DNA of 64,000 nt, taken from NCBI RefSeq assembly GCF_012396185.1, contig NZ_JAAXOW010000003.1, positions 124,001-188,000 of the forward strand. The letters are read 5' to 3'. Shown here in pieces: positions 1-9,683 of the stretch. The stretch comes from Sanguibacter hominis ATCC BAA-789 (GTDB lineage Bacteria; Actinomycetota; Actinomycetes; Actinomycetales; Cellulomonadaceae). Positions within the stretch are counted from its first letter, which is position 1, and every line of letters starts with the position of its first letter. The notes beneath the pieces were generated by a model. The model was not told the origin of the DNA and did no database searches. It was given only the letters and a program-made list of their open reading frames with translations. The position numbers and the translations under genes are program-made.

Positions 1-1
1 G

Positions 2-3000
2 TTCGTCGACACCGGCCTCACACCCGGCTCGACGACGCGCTACCGCGTCCGCGCGACGGACGCCACGGGCAACAGCGTCTGGTCGGAGTGGGTGACCGTG
101 ACGGTCGCCTCGAGCGGCTCGCTGTCCACGTACGCCCGCACGGTCGCCGAGGACGGACCGTCCAGCTACTGGCGCCTGTCCGAGGCGAGCGGCACGACCG
201 CCGCCGACCTCACCGGGACGCGCGCCCTGACGACGCACGCCGGGGTCACGATGGGCACCGCTGGGGCGCTCACGGGGGACAGCGACACGGCGATGACCTT
301 CTCCGGGTCGAGCAACGGTGACGCCATCCACTCGACGAACGAGCCCGCACCGGTCGAGTTCTCGGCTGAGGCATGGATCAAGACGTCGACGAACCGTGGT
401 GGCCGCATCATCGGCTTCGGGTCGGCCACGTCGGGCACGTCGGGCACGTCCGACCGTCACGTCTACATGGACAATGCTGGGCGCCTGCACTTCGGTGTCC
501 AGGCGAACGGGCGCAACGTCGTCTCGTCGCGCTCGTCCTACAACGACAACGCCTGGCACCACGTCGTCGCGACGATGAGCCAGGCCGACGGGCTGGCCCT
601 CTACGTCGACGGCGTCCGGGTCGCCAGCCGCGACGACGTGCGCATCGCCGACGCCTACAACGGGTACTGGCGCCTCGGCGGCGGCAGCCTCTCCAGCTGG
701 ACGAACGTGCCGTCGAGCGTGTGGTTCGCCGGCGCGATCGACGAGGCCGCCGTCTACGACGGCCGCGTGCTGACGCCCCAGCAGGTGCGCGACCACTTCG
801 AGGCTGCCGGCCGCACGGTGCCTGCCTACACCGCTCCGACCGACGCCTACGGCGCGGCGGTCGCGTCGGCGGACCCGCTGCTCTTCTGGCGCTTCGCGGA
901 GACCTCGGGCTCGGCCGTCGCCGACTCCGGGCGCCTCGGCAGGTCCGGCACGTTGTCCGGGAGCGCCGTGCGCGGCGAGGACGGCGCCATCAAGGACCTG
1001 GCGAACCCGTCGATCCGGTTCACGACCCGCGCGCACGTGTTTGACGCGCAGGCGCAGGCCAACCCGACCCGGTTCTCGACCGAGGCGTGGTTCAAGACCG
1101 CGACGACCCAGGGCGGGCGCATCGTCGGGTTCGGCAACTCGACGGGCACCACGTCCTCGAGCTACGACCGTCACACGTACATGCAGGACGACGGACGACT
1201 CGTCTTCGGCATCTACCGCGGCGCCGAGTACCGCGTGACGTCGACCCAGGCGTACAACGACGGGCAGTGGCACCACGTCGTCTCGACGCTCGGCGACGCG
1301 GGCATGCAGATGTATGTCGACGGCGTGCTCGTCGGCACCAACCCGCAGCGTCTCCCGGAGAGCTACACCGGGTACTGGCGCGTCGGCGGCGACAACACGT
1401 GGGGCTCGACCTCGCAGACCCTCGTCGGCTCGGTCGACGACGTCGCGGTCTACGGTCGACAGCTCGACGCGGAGACGGTCGCGCTGCACCACGCGCTCGG
1501 CGCGACCGGCGAGGAGCCGAACGCGGTACCGACCGCGTCGTTCACGACCGACGCGACCGACCTGGCGGTCGCGGTCGACGCGTCGGCGTCTGCGGACACC
1601 GACGGGACGATCGAGGCGTACGCGTGGACGTTCGGCGACGGGGCGACCGGCACCGGCCGCACGGCGACGCACACGTACACCGAGGCTGGCACGTACACGA
1701 TCACCCTGACGGTGACGGACGACCGCGGGGCGACCGCGGAGGCCACCCACGACGTGACGGTCGCGGCCCCGGTCCCGAACGTGGCGCCGGTGGCGGTGTT
1801 CTCGTCGGAGGTGGACGGGTTGTCGGTGGATGTCGATGGTTCGGGTTCGTCGGACTCGGACGGGTCGGTGGCGTCGTATGCGTGGGACTTCGGTGATGGC
1901 GGTTCGGGTTCGGGTGCGACGGCGTCGCACACGTTCGCGGAGGCTGGTTCGTACACGGTGAGGTTGACGGTGACGGACGACGACGGTGCGACGGGCACGG
2001 TGACGCACGAGGTCGTGGTCGAGGCTCCGCCGGTGACGGAGGACCTGGCGGTCGATGCGTTCGGTCGGTCGGTGTCGTCGGGCTGGGGTTCGGCGACGAC
2101 GGGTGGTGAGTGGTCGGTGACGGGCACGGCGTCGACGTTGTCGCGGTACTCGGTCGCTGGTGGTGAGGGTCGGATGTCGTTGACTGCGGGTGCGACGCGG
2201 TCGGCGTATCTGCGGTCGGTGTCGGCGACGACGGCGGAGGTTCAGACGACGGTGTCGATGGATCGTCTGCCGGCGGGCAACTCGTTCTTGACGGTTGCTG
2301 GTCGTGCGGTCGGCACGAGCGGGTATGTCGCTCGGGTGCGGGTGGCGACCGATGGTGCGGTGCAGCTGCACGTGGGTCGTGGGATCTCGTCGGTCACGGC
2401 GCTGGCCGGTGGTGTGGTCGACGGGTTGACGCTGGTGCCTGGGGAGAAGCTGCGGGTGCGGTTGCAGGTGACGGGGACGTCGCCGACGACGGTGCGGGCC
2501 AAGGTGTGGCGTGAGGGTGACGCGGAGCCGGCGGCGTGGCGGGCGAGCGTGACGGACTCGACCGCTGACCTGCAGGTCGCCGGTGGGGTGGCGTTGCAGG
2601 CGTACGTCGGTGGGGCTGCTGGTAGCCCGGACGTCCTCGTGGCCTGGGACGACCTCTGGGCCGGTGCCCCGGACGGCTTCGAGCCGCAGGAGCCCGCGCC
2701 GAACGTGGCGCCGGTGGCGGTGTTCTCGTCGGAGGTGGACGGGTTGTCGGTGGATGTCGATGGTTCGGGTTCGTCGGACTCGGACGGGTCGGTGGCGTCG
2801 TATGCGTGGGACTTCGGTGATGGCGGTTCGGGTTCGGGTGCGACGGCGTCGCACACGTTCGCGGAGGCTGGTTCGTACACGGTGAGGTTGACGGTGACGG
2901 ATGACGACGGTGCGACGGGCACGGTGACGCACGAGGTCGTGGTCGAGGCTCCGCCGGTGACGGAGGACCTGGCGGTCGATGCGTTCGGTCGGTCGGTGTC

Positions 3001-3598
3001 GTCGGGCTGGGGTTCGGCGTCGACGGGTGGTGAGTGGTCGGTGACGGGCACGGCGTCGACGTTGTCGCGGTACTCGGTCGCTGGTGGTGAGGGTCGGATG
3101 TCGTTGACTGCGGGTGCGACGCGGTCGGCGTATCTGCGGTCGGTGTCGGCGACGACGGCGGAGGTTCAGACGACGGTGTCGATGGATCGTCTGCCGGCGG
3201 GCAACTCGTTCTTGACGGTTGCTGGTCGTGCGGTCGGCACGAGCGGGTATGTCGCTCGGGTGCGGGTGGCGACCGATGGTGCGGTGCAGCTGCACGTGGG
3301 TCGTGGGATCTCGTCGGTCACGGCGCTGGCCGGTGGTGTGGTCGACGGGTTGACGCTGGTGCCTGGGGAGAAGCTGCGGGTGCGGTTGCAGGTGACGGGG
3401 ACGTCGCCGACGACGGTGCGGGCCAAGGTGTGGCGTGAGGGTGACGCGGAGCCGGCGGCGTGGCGGGCGAGCGTGACGGACTCGACCGCTGACCTGCAGG
3501 TCGCCGGTGGGGTGGCGTTGCAGGCGTACGTCGGTGGGGCTGCTGGTAGCCCGGACGTCCTCGTGGCCTGGGACGACCTCTGGGCGGGCCAGCCGTGA
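2..3598 (+). CDS. Large secreted LamG/PKD multidomain surface protein, 5' end outside window
   Basis: The reading frame is open from base 2, so the N-terminus and signal peptide lie outside the window. Visible order: tail of a fibronectin type III domain (about nt 2-110), two LamG/concanavalin-A-like modules (about 130-820 and 840-1500; both with the YNDNAWHHVV / YNDGQWHHVV core and a closing DEAAVYDG / DDVAVYGR strand), PKD1 (about 1520-1765), then two copies of a unit made of one PKD domain (YAWDFGDG core) plus a roughly 205-residue beta-rich module of unknown family. No LPXTG anchor or transmembrane end is seen; it stops at WAGQP. By family such proteins bind carbohydrate or act as adhesins outside the cell; the neighbouring glycosyltransferase and polymerase suggest a link to exopolysaccharide (inference). 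The last two units are almost identical DNA and use more T/G-ending codons than the rest. It overlaps the next gene by 4 bases. Confidence 0.85.
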   Translation, partial: FVDTGLTPGSTTRYRVRATDATGNSVWSEWVTVTVASSGSLSTYARTVAEDGPSSYWRLSEASGTTAADLTGTRALTTHAGVTMGTAGALTGDSDTAMTFSGSSNGDAIHSTNEPAPVEFSAEAWIKTSTNRGGRIIGFGSATSGTSGTSDRHVYMDNAGRLHFGVQANGRNVVSSRSSYNDNAWHHVVATMSQADGLALYVDGVRVASRDDVRIADAYNGYWRLGGGSLSSWTNVPSSVWFAGAIDEAAVYDGRVLTPQQVRDHFEAAGRTVPAYTAPTDAYGAAVASADPLLFWRFAETSGSAVADSGRLGRSGTLSGSAVRGEDGAIKDLANPSIRFTTRAHVFDAQAQANPTRFSTEAWFKTATTQGGRIVGFGNSTGTTSSSYDRHTYMQDDGRLVFGIYRGAEYRVTSTQAYNDGQWHHVVSTLGDAGMQMYVDGVLVGTNPQRLPESYTGYWRVGGDNTWGSTSQTLVGSVDDVAVYGRQLDAETVALHHALGATGEEPNAVPTASFTTDATDLAVAVDASASADTDGTIEAYAWTFGDGATGTGRTATHTYTEAGTYTITLTVTDDRGATAEATHDVTVAAPVPNVAPVAVFSSEVDGLSVDVDGSGSSDSDGSVASYAWDFGDGGSGSGATASHTFAEAGSYTVRLTVTDDDGATGTVTHEVVVEAPPVTEDLAVDAFGRSVSSGWGSATTGGEWSVTGTASTLSRYSVAGGEGRMSLTAGATRSAYLRSVSATTAEVQTTVSMDRLPAGNSFLTVAGRAVGTSGYVARVRVATDGAVQLHVGRGISSVTALAGGVVDGLTLVPGEKLRVRLQVTGTSPTTVRAKVWREGDAEPAAWRASVTDSTADLQVAGGVALQAYVGGAAGSPDVLVAWDDLWAGAPDGFEPQEPAPNVAPVAVFSSEVDGLSVDVDGSGSSDSDGSVASYAWDFGDGGSGSGATASHTFAEAGSYTVRLTVTDDDGATGTVTHEVVVEAPPVTEDLAVDAFGRSVSSGWGSASTGGEWSVTGTASTLSRYSVAGGEGRMSLTAGATRSAYLRSVSATTAEVQTTVSMDRLPAGNSFLTVAGRAVGTSGYVARVRVATDGAVQLHVGRGISSVTALAGGVVDGLTLVPGEKLRVRLQVTGTSPTTVRAKVWREGDAEPAAWRASVTDSTADLQVAGGVALQAYVGGAAGSPDVLVAWDDLWAGQP
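1777..3585 (+). repeat. Near-identical 885-bp tandem repeat inside the surface-protein gene
   Basis: Copy 1 spans 1777-2661 and copy 2 spans 2701-3585, a constant offset of 924 bases. I find only two differences by eye: C1978/T2902 (silent, Asp) and A2096/T3020 (Thr to Ser). Each unit encodes one PKD domain and one jelly-roll-like module. The 39-base linker between copies (2662-2700) is not repeated. Confidence 0.95.
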
Positions 3599-4527
3599 CC
3601 GCGAGGGCAGCAGGCGATGTGGTGACGGTCGGGATCCTCACGTTCCGTCGCCCGGAGGGGCTCCGTGAGTCGCTGCCGAGACTCCTCGAGCAGGTGCGGC
3701 AGGTGCCGGGTGCCGAGCTCCTCGTCATCGACAACGACGACCTGCCGAGCGCCCAGGGCATCGTCGCCGAGCGCGCGGCAGCCGGCGACCCTGTCCGGTA
3801 CGTCCACGAGCCCGACCCGGGGATCGTCTCGGCACGCAACCGCGCGCTCGACGAGGCGCGCGGTGACGTCCTCGTCTTCATCGACGACGACGAGCTGCCG
3901 TCGCCCGCGTGGCTGACGACGATGCTCGCGACGCACGAGAGGTACGGGTGCGCAGCGGTGGCGGGTGCCGTCGTCGCGCAGTTCGAGTCCGAGCCGGACC
4001 GGTGGATCACCGCGGGAAAGTTCTTCGAGCGCAAGCGCTACCCGACCGGGACACGTGTGCCCGCGGCGGGCACCGGCAACCTCCTGCTCGACCTGCGCGC
4101 GGTGCGCGCCTGGGGCCTGCGGTTCGACCAGGCCTTCCGGTTCACGGGAGGGTCGGACACCGCGTTCACGAGCGAGCTGGTCGCGCGCGGCGGCGAGATC
4201 GTGTTCTGCGACGAGGCGAGCGTCGTCGACGTCGTCCCGGTCGAGCGCGCCACGCGCTCGTGGGTGCTGCAGCGGGCGTTCCGCAACGGCAACGCTCGCG
4301 CGCGCGTCCACCTGGTCGGCGTCCGCTCGCGCGGTGCCGCGCTGCAGGGGAGGGTGACGCTCGCCGCGCAGGGTGCGGCGCGCGTCGCGGGCGGTGCGGT
4401 GCGCTCGCTCGGGGGGATCGCCACCCTCGACACGGGTCTGCGGGCGCAAGGTGCGCGGACCGCTGTCCGCGGTGCGGGCATGGTCGCGGGTGCTGTGGGC
4501 GGCGTCTACCAGGAGTACCGTCGGTGA
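3595..4527 (+). CDS. Glycosyltransferase family 2
   Basis: A 310-residue cytoplasmic GT-A type glycosyltransferase that would transfer a sugar from a nucleotide donor to a growing glycan. The N-terminal strand VTVGILTFRRPEGL, the LLVIDND stretch and the acidic FIDDDELPSPAWL segment (about residue 95-108, the DXD metal/nucleotide site) are typical GT2 features; GGSDTAFTSEL near residue 185 resembles the acceptor-side acidic motif. The GTG start overlaps the previous stop (GTGA), so translation is probably coupled to the LamG/PKD gene. Donor and acceptor cannot be told. It most likely belongs to an exopolysaccharide locus continuing upstream of the window. Confidence 0.85.
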   Translation: MTARAAGDVVTVGILTFRRPEGLRESLPRLLEQVRQVPGAELLVIDNDDLPSAQGIVAERAAAGDPVRYVHEPDPGIVSARNRALDEARGDVLVFIDDDELPSPAWLTTMLATHERYGCAAVAGAVVAQFESEPDRWITAGKFFERKRYPTGTRVPAAGTGNLLLDLRAVRAWGLRFDQAFRFTGGSDTAFTSELVARGGEIVFCDEASVVDVVPVERATRSWVLQRAFRNGNARARVHLVGVRSRGAALQGRVTLAAQGAARVAGGAVRSLGGIATLDTGLRAQGARTAVRGAGMVAGAVGGVYQEYRR

Positions 4528-4573
4528 CGGTCGCGCGCCGGTGAGCGCGCGCGTGCACGCCGGGGGAGGCGAG

Positions 4574-5914
4574 ATGACGGCAGGGCAGGTGACGGGGGTG
4601 ACCCCGGCGTCCTCCCTGGCGCGTCGTGGCGTGCCGGTGCACAGCGACGTCGACGAGGTGGCCGTGCGCCACGGGCTGCGGCTCACGCAGGGCACGTCCG
4701 CGCTGCTCGTCCTCGTCGTCGGGTCCTGGTACCCGGTCCTCGGCGGGCTCACCGCAGGTACCGTGCTCGCGCTCGCGCTCCTCCCCGTCGTCGTGCCGGC
4801 GGCCCTGCGCTTCCGCGGCGCCGGCCTGCTCCTGACGGTCGGCGCGCTCGCCCTCGCCAACGGGCTCGCGCTCGCGTCGCTCGCGCAGGTCGACCACGCG
4901 GTCATCCGCAGCGTGACCCGGGACGCGGCGCTGCACGTCGTCGGCATCGTCGTGGGCGTGGCAGCGGTCCTGTGGGCACGGACCGTGTGGCGCGACGCGT
5001 GGGTCGCGCTGTTCTTCGGCGTCGGGATGCTCGTCGACGCTGCGCTGGGACCGACCGGGACGAACGCGTGGAAGTTCGCGTACAGCCTGCCCGTGACGGT
5101 CGTCGTGCTCGCGGTCGCCTGGCTCACCCGGAGGTGGGTCGTCGAGCTGGGAGCGCTCGTCGTGCTCGCAGGCGTCTGCGCGGTCCAGGACAGCCGGTCG
5201 ATGTTCGGCCTGCTGCTCATGGCCGCGACCCTCGTCCTGTGGCAGGCGTTGCGGCGGCGCTCACGGCGCCGCGTGTCCGCGCGCAGCCTGGTCGTGATGC
5301 TGGCGGTTCTCGGCGCCGGCGTCTACCAGCTCGGCAAGGCGCTCGCGCTCGAGGGAGCGCTCGGAGCTGCGGCCGCGGAGCGTTCGGCGCTGCAGATCGA
5401 GCAGTCCGGGTCCCTCCTCGTGGGCTCGCGCCCCGAGATGGGCGCGTCGTTCGCGCTCGTGGAGGCGCGGCCCTGGGGTTTCGGGTTCGGCGTCGTCCCG
5501 AACGGGCTCGACCTGCGGGCGGCCAAGGGGGGCATGGCGCAGCTCGGGTACGACCCGGACAACGGGTACGTCCACCGCTACATGTTCGGTCGGGGCATCG
5601 AGCTGCACTCCGTGCTCGGCGACCTGTGGGCGTGGATGGGACTCGCGGGGGCGGTGCTCGCCATCGTCATGACGGTGCTGCTCGTGCGAGGTCTTGTCAC
5701 CGGCCTCGCGGGCGGGGTCGCGAGCGGTCTCGTCGTCGCGCTGACGCTGCGCTGCCTGTGGGACATGTTCTTCGCGCCCGTCTACAGCTCGATGTCGATC
5801 TTCACGCTCGCGCTCGGGCTCGCGCTGCCGCTCCTGGCGGCGCGCGTCCGCCGCGTGCCTGCGAAGCCGCGCAGGGCCGCGGTCTCAGGGAGCAGGGTCG
5901 CGCCGCGCACGTAG
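4574..5914 (+). CDS. O-antigen ligase/Wzy-like polysaccharide polymerase membrane protein
   Basis: About 446 residues with some ten hydrophobic segments and one long outside loop (about residues 260-350) containing RPWGFGFG, a GYDPDNGY stretch and the HSVLGDLWAW motif before the last helices. That layout is characteristic of the O-antigen ligase/Wzy polymerase superfamily, which joins lipid-linked repeat units on the outer face of the membrane. The ATG at 4574 is chosen because GGGGGAGG sits just upstream; the longer reading frame from 4373 would overlap the glycosyltransferase and has no membrane character. Specificity is unknown; assignment rests on topology and loop motifs. Confidence 0.7.
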   Translation: MTAGQVTGVTPASSLARRGVPVHSDVDEVAVRHGLRLTQGTSALLVLVVGSWYPVLGGLTAGTVLALALLPVVVPAALRFRGAGLLLTVGALALANGLALASLAQVDHAVIRSVTRDAALHVVGIVVGVAAVLWARTVWRDAWVALFFGVGMLVDAALGPTGTNAWKFAYSLPVTVVVLAVAWLTRRWVVELGALVVLAGVCAVQDSRSMFGLLLMAATLVLWQALRRRSRRRVSARSLVVMLAVLGAGVYQLGKALALEGALGAAAAERSALQIEQSGSLLVGSRPEMGASFALVEARPWGFGFGVVPNGLDLRAAKGGMAQLGYDPDNGYVHRYMFGRGIELHSVLGDLWAWMGLAGAVLAIVMTVLLVRGLVTGLAGGVASGLVVALTLRCLWDMFFAPVYSSMSIFTLALGLALPLLAARVRRVPAKPRRAAVSGSRVAPRT

Positions 5915-5956
5915 ACTTGGACGTCGCCCGCCCGCTCCCCATGCTCGAGGAAACCC

Positions 5957-8900
5957 ATGTCGCTCACCGGTGTCCTTTCCCTGCTGCGACAGGATCCCGC
6001 GGTCGCGGCGGCTCTCGAGCACGTGCACGCGCGCGGAGAGCTCGACATCGTCACGCCGTCGGGGGCGCGCCCCCCGCTCCTCGCGCTCCTCTCCGGTGCG
6101 CACGGCCAGGACGACGCACCCGCGCCCGGCGCACGGCCGCTCGTCGTCGTCACGGCCACGGGCCGCGAGGCTGACGACCTGGTCGCAGCGCTCGCCTGCT
6201 ACCTCCCGCACGACGACGTCGCGGTGCTGCCTGCGTGGGAGACGCTCCCGCACGAGCGGCTCTCGCCGCGCAGCGACACGGTCGCGCGCCGTCTGGCTGT
6301 CCTGCGCCGGCTCGCGCACCCGACGGTCGAGCGTGGCCCCGCGGGTCCCGTCCGGGTGCTCGTCGTGCCTGTCCGTGCGCTCATGCAGCCGGTCGTCGAG
6401 GGCCTGGGCGACCTCGAACCCGTCCAGCTCGCCGCGGGCCAGCAGGCCGACCTGACCGACGTCGCCGAGCAGCTCGTCGCGGCGGCGTACACGCGTGTCG
6501 ACATGGTCGAGCGGCGCGGGGAGTTCGCCGTGCGCGGCGGCATCCTCGACGTGTTCCCGCCGACCGAGGACCACCCGCTGCGCATCGAGTTCTGGGGTGA
6601 GGAGGTCGAGGAGATCCGCTGGTTCGCGGTCGCCGACCAGCGCAGCCTGGAGATCGCGGAGCACGGCCTGTGGGCGCCGCCGTGCCGCGAGCTGCTGCTG
6701 ACCCCCGAGGTGCGTGAGCGCGCGGCCGCGCTCATCCCGCAGCTTCCCGGTGCGACCGAGATGCTCGACCGCATGTCGCAGGGCATCGCGGTCGAGGGCA
6801 TGGAGTCGCTCAGCCCGGCGCTCGTCGACCGCATGGTCCCCGTCCTCGATCTCGTGGCGGACGAGTCGCTCGTCGTTCTCTCGGACCCTGAGCGTGTGCG
6901 GCGCCGCGCGCACGACCTCGTGTCGACGACCGAGGAGTTCCTCGCCGCGGCGTGGACGTCGGCGGCCGCGGGCGGGTCCGTGCCGATCGACCTGTCGGCG
7001 GCGTCGTTCATGTCGCTCGCGGACCTCCGGGGGATCAGCGCGCGCCGCGCGCTCGGCTGGTGGACGCTCAGCCCGTTCGGGCAGGGCCCCGAGGAGGCGG
7101 ACCTCGACACGGACGGCGAGACGCTGCGCATGCGTGCGCGCGACGTCGTCGCGTACCACGGTGACGTCGAGCGCGCGCTCGACGACGTACGCGGGCTGCA
7201 GCACGCGGGCTGGCGGCTCGTGCTCGCGACCGAGGGTGCGGGGCCGGCGAAGCGCATGGCTGAGCAGCTCGGCGCTGCGGAGACGGCGGCTCGTCTGGTC
7301 GCGGACGTCCCGACGGCGCCCGAGGGCGGCGTCGTCCACGTCGTGACCGCGTCCGTCGGCGCGGGCTTCGTCGACGAGGAGCTGCGCCTCGCGGTGTTCT
7401 CGGAGCAGGACATCACGGGTCGTGCGGGCGCGACGACGAAGGACATGCGACGCATGCCGTCGCGGCGTCGCAACGTCGTCGACCCCCTGTCGCTGCGCGC
7501 AGGCGACTACGTGGTGCACGAGCAGCACGGTGTCGGGCGGTTCGTCGAGCTCGTGCAGCGCACCCTCGGTTCGGGCGCGAACGCCGCGACCCGCGAGTAC
7601 CTCGTCGTCGAGTACGCGTCGTCGAAGCGCGGGCACCCGGGCGACCGGCTGTTCGTGCCGACGGACCAGCTCGACCTGGTGACGAAGTACACGGGCGGGG
7701 AGGCACCGACGCTCAACAAGATGGGCGGCTCCGACTGGTCACGGACCAAGGCGAAGGCGCGCAAGCACGTCAAGGAGATCGCGGGCGAGCTCGTGCGCCT
7801 GTACTCGGCGCGCATGGCGACGCAGGGGCACGCGTTCGGCCCGGACACGCCGTGGCAGCGCGAGCTGGAGGACGCGTTCGCGTACGTCGAGACGCCGGAC
7901 CAGCTCGCGACGATCGACGAGGTCAAGGCGGACATGGAGAAGGCCGTGCCGATGGACCGCCTCGTGTGCGGCGACGTGGGCTACGGCAAGACGGAGATCG
8001 CGGTGCGCGCCGCGTTCAAGGCGGTCCAGGACGGCAAGCAGGTCGCTGTGCTCGTGCCGACGACGCTGCTCGTGCAGCAGCACTTCGACACGTTCAGCGA
8101 GCGGTACTCGGCGTTCCCCGTCACGGTGCGCGCGCTCTCACGCTTCCAGACGGACGCAGAGGCGAAGACCGTGCTCGACGGGCTCAAGGACGGGTCGGTC
8201 GACGTCGTGATCGGCACGCACCGTCTCCTGTCCGGCTCGGTGCACTTCAAGGACCTCGGCCTCGTGATCGTCGACGAGGAGCAGCGCTTCGGCGTCGAGC
8301 ACAAGGAGACCCTCAAGCAGCTGCGCACGAACGTGGACGTGCTCGCGATGTCGGCGACGCCGATCCCGCGCACGCTCGAGATGGCGGTCACGGGCATCCG
8401 TGAGATGTCGACGCTCCAGACCCCGCCCGAGGAGCGGCACCCGGTGCTGACGTACGTCGGCGCGTACGACGACAAGCAGATCACCGCGGCGATCCGCCGC
8501 GAGCTGCTGCGCGAGGGTCAGGTCTTCTACGTCCACAACAAGGTCGACACGATCTCCAAGACAGCGGCGCGTCTCCAGGAGCTCGTCCCGGAGGCACGCA
8601 TCGCGACGGCGCACGGGAAGATGAACGAGGCGCAGCTCGAGCAGGTCATCATGGACTTCTGGGACCGGAAGTTCGACGTGCTCGTGTCGACGACGATCAT
8701 CGAGACGGGCCTCGACATCTCGAACGCGAACACGCTCATCCTCGAGCGCGCCGACGTCCTCGGCCTGTCGCAGCTCCACCAGCTGCGCGGCCGCGTGGGC
8801 CGTGGCCGCGACCGCGCGTACGCGTACTTCCTGTACCCGCCGGAGAAGCCGCTCACGGAGACGGCGCACGACCGGCTCGCGACGATGGCTGCTCACACGG

Positions 8901-9580
8901 ACCTCGGCGCGGGCATGCAGATCGCGATGAAGGACCTCGAGATCCGTGGCGCGGGCAACCTGCTCGGCGGCGAGCAGTCCGGGCACATCCAGGGCGTCGG
9001 GTTCGACCTGTACGTGCGCATGGTCGGTGAGGCGGTCGCCGCCTACCGCGGGGACGCGGAGGAGGAGGCTCCCGAGGTCACGATCGAGCTCCCGGTCGAT
9101 GCGCACGTCCCGCACGACTACATCGCGCACGAGCGCCTGCGTCTCGAGGCGTACCAGAAGATCGCGGCCGCGCAGACCTCGGCGGCGCTCGACGAGGTGC
9201 GTGCGGAGCTCGTCGACCGGTACGGCGCTCTCCCGGAGGTCGTCTCGGCGCTGTTCGACGTCGCGGCGTTCCGCAACCATGCGCGCGCGGCGGGGTTGAG
9301 CGACGTCACGGCGCAGGGCAAGTTCGTGCGGTTCGCGCCGGTGGACCTGCCGGAGTCGGCGCAGCTGCGCCTCAAGCGCCTGTACCCGGGGACGGTGCTC
9401 AAGCCGGCGATCCGGGCGGTCCTCGTGCCGTTCCCGACGACGGCGCGCATCGGAGGCCGTCCGTTGCGCGGTGCTGAGGTGCTCGCGTGGGCGACGGAGC
9501 TGATCGACGCCGTGATCGGCGGGTCTGTCTCTGCCGCGGCGGGGGTGGGGACGTCGGGCGCGGCGGGCTCGTCTCGCTGA
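5957..9580 (+). CDS. mfd: Transcription-repair coupling factor Mfd
   Basis: 1207 residues, the normal length for Mfd. It removes RNA polymerase stalled at lesions using ATP-driven DNA translocation and recruits UvrA. Visible in order: UvrB-homology region (about 1-370, with LPAWETLPHERLSP and the RGGILDVFPP segment), CarD-like RNA-polymerase interaction domain beginning DYVVHEQHGVGRF (about 516), helicase motifs I (CGDVGYGKTE, about 670) and II (DEEQRFG, about 770), motif III SATPIPRTL, the RVGRGRDRAYAYF segment, and the C-terminal TRCF domain. A TAGACT -10 box (5912-5917) overlaps the stop of the previous gene and gives a short leader; AGGA precedes the ATG. The M. tuberculosis order mfd then eno is kept here but with the polysaccharide and amylase genes inserted between. 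Confidence 0.97.
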   Translation: MSLTGVLSLLRQDPAVAAALEHVHARGELDIVTPSGARPPLLALLSGAHGQDDAPAPGARPLVVVTATGREADDLVAALACYLPHDDVAVLPAWETLPHERLSPRSDTVARRLAVLRRLAHPTVERGPAGPVRVLVVPVRALMQPVVEGLGDLEPVQLAAGQQADLTDVAEQLVAAAYTRVDMVERRGEFAVRGGILDVFPPTEDHPLRIEFWGEEVEEIRWFAVADQRSLEIAEHGLWAPPCRELLLTPEVRERAAALIPQLPGATEMLDRMSQGIAVEGMESLSPALVDRMVPVLDLVADESLVVLSDPERVRRRAHDLVSTTEEFLAAAWTSAAAGGSVPIDLSAASFMSLADLRGISARRALGWWTLSPFGQGPEEADLDTDGETLRMRARDVVAYHGDVERALDDVRGLQHAGWRLVLATEGAGPAKRMAEQLGAAETAARLVADVPTAPEGGVVHVVTASVGAGFVDEELRLAVFSEQDITGRAGATTKDMRRMPSRRRNVVDPLSLRAGDYVVHEQHGVGRFVELVQRTLGSGANAATREYLVVEYASSKRGHPGDRLFVPTDQLDLVTKYTGGEAPTLNKMGGSDWSRTKAKARKHVKEIAGELVRLYSARMATQGHAFGPDTPWQRELEDAFAYVETPDQLATIDEVKADMEKAVPMDRLVCGDVGYGKTEIAVRAAFKAVQDGKQVAVLVPTTLLVQQHFDTFSERYSAFPVTVRALSRFQTDAEAKTVLDGLKDGSVDVVIGTHRLLSGSVHFKDLGLVIVDEEQRFGVEHKETLKQLRTNVDVLAMSATPIPRTLEMAVTGIREMSTLQTPPEERHPVLTYVGAYDDKQITAAIRRELLREGQVFYVHNKVDTISKTAARLQELVPEARIATAHGKMNEAQLEQVIMDFWDRKFDVLVSTTIIETGLDISNANTLILERADVLGLSQLHQLRGRVGRGRDRAYAYFLYPPEKPLTETAHDRLATMAAHTDLGAGMQIAMKDLEIRGAGNLLGGEQSGHIQGVGFDLYVRMVGEAVAAYRGDAEEEAPEVTIELPVDAHVPHDYIAHERLRLEAYQKIAAAQTSAALDEVRAELVDRYGALPEVVSALFDVAAFRNHARAAGLSDVTAQGKFVRFAPVDLPESAQLRLKRLYPGTVLKPAIRAVLVPFPTTARIGGRPLRGAEVLAWATELIDAVIGGSVSAAAGVGTSGAAGSSR

Positions 9581-9683
9581 GCGAATCACCCGGGGGGCCA
9601 CCCCGCCAGGGGTGTCTGCTGCTCCGTCCCCGCTCCTAGCGTTGAGGTGCCGCGATCGCAGCGGCGCGACACGACGGGGGAGC

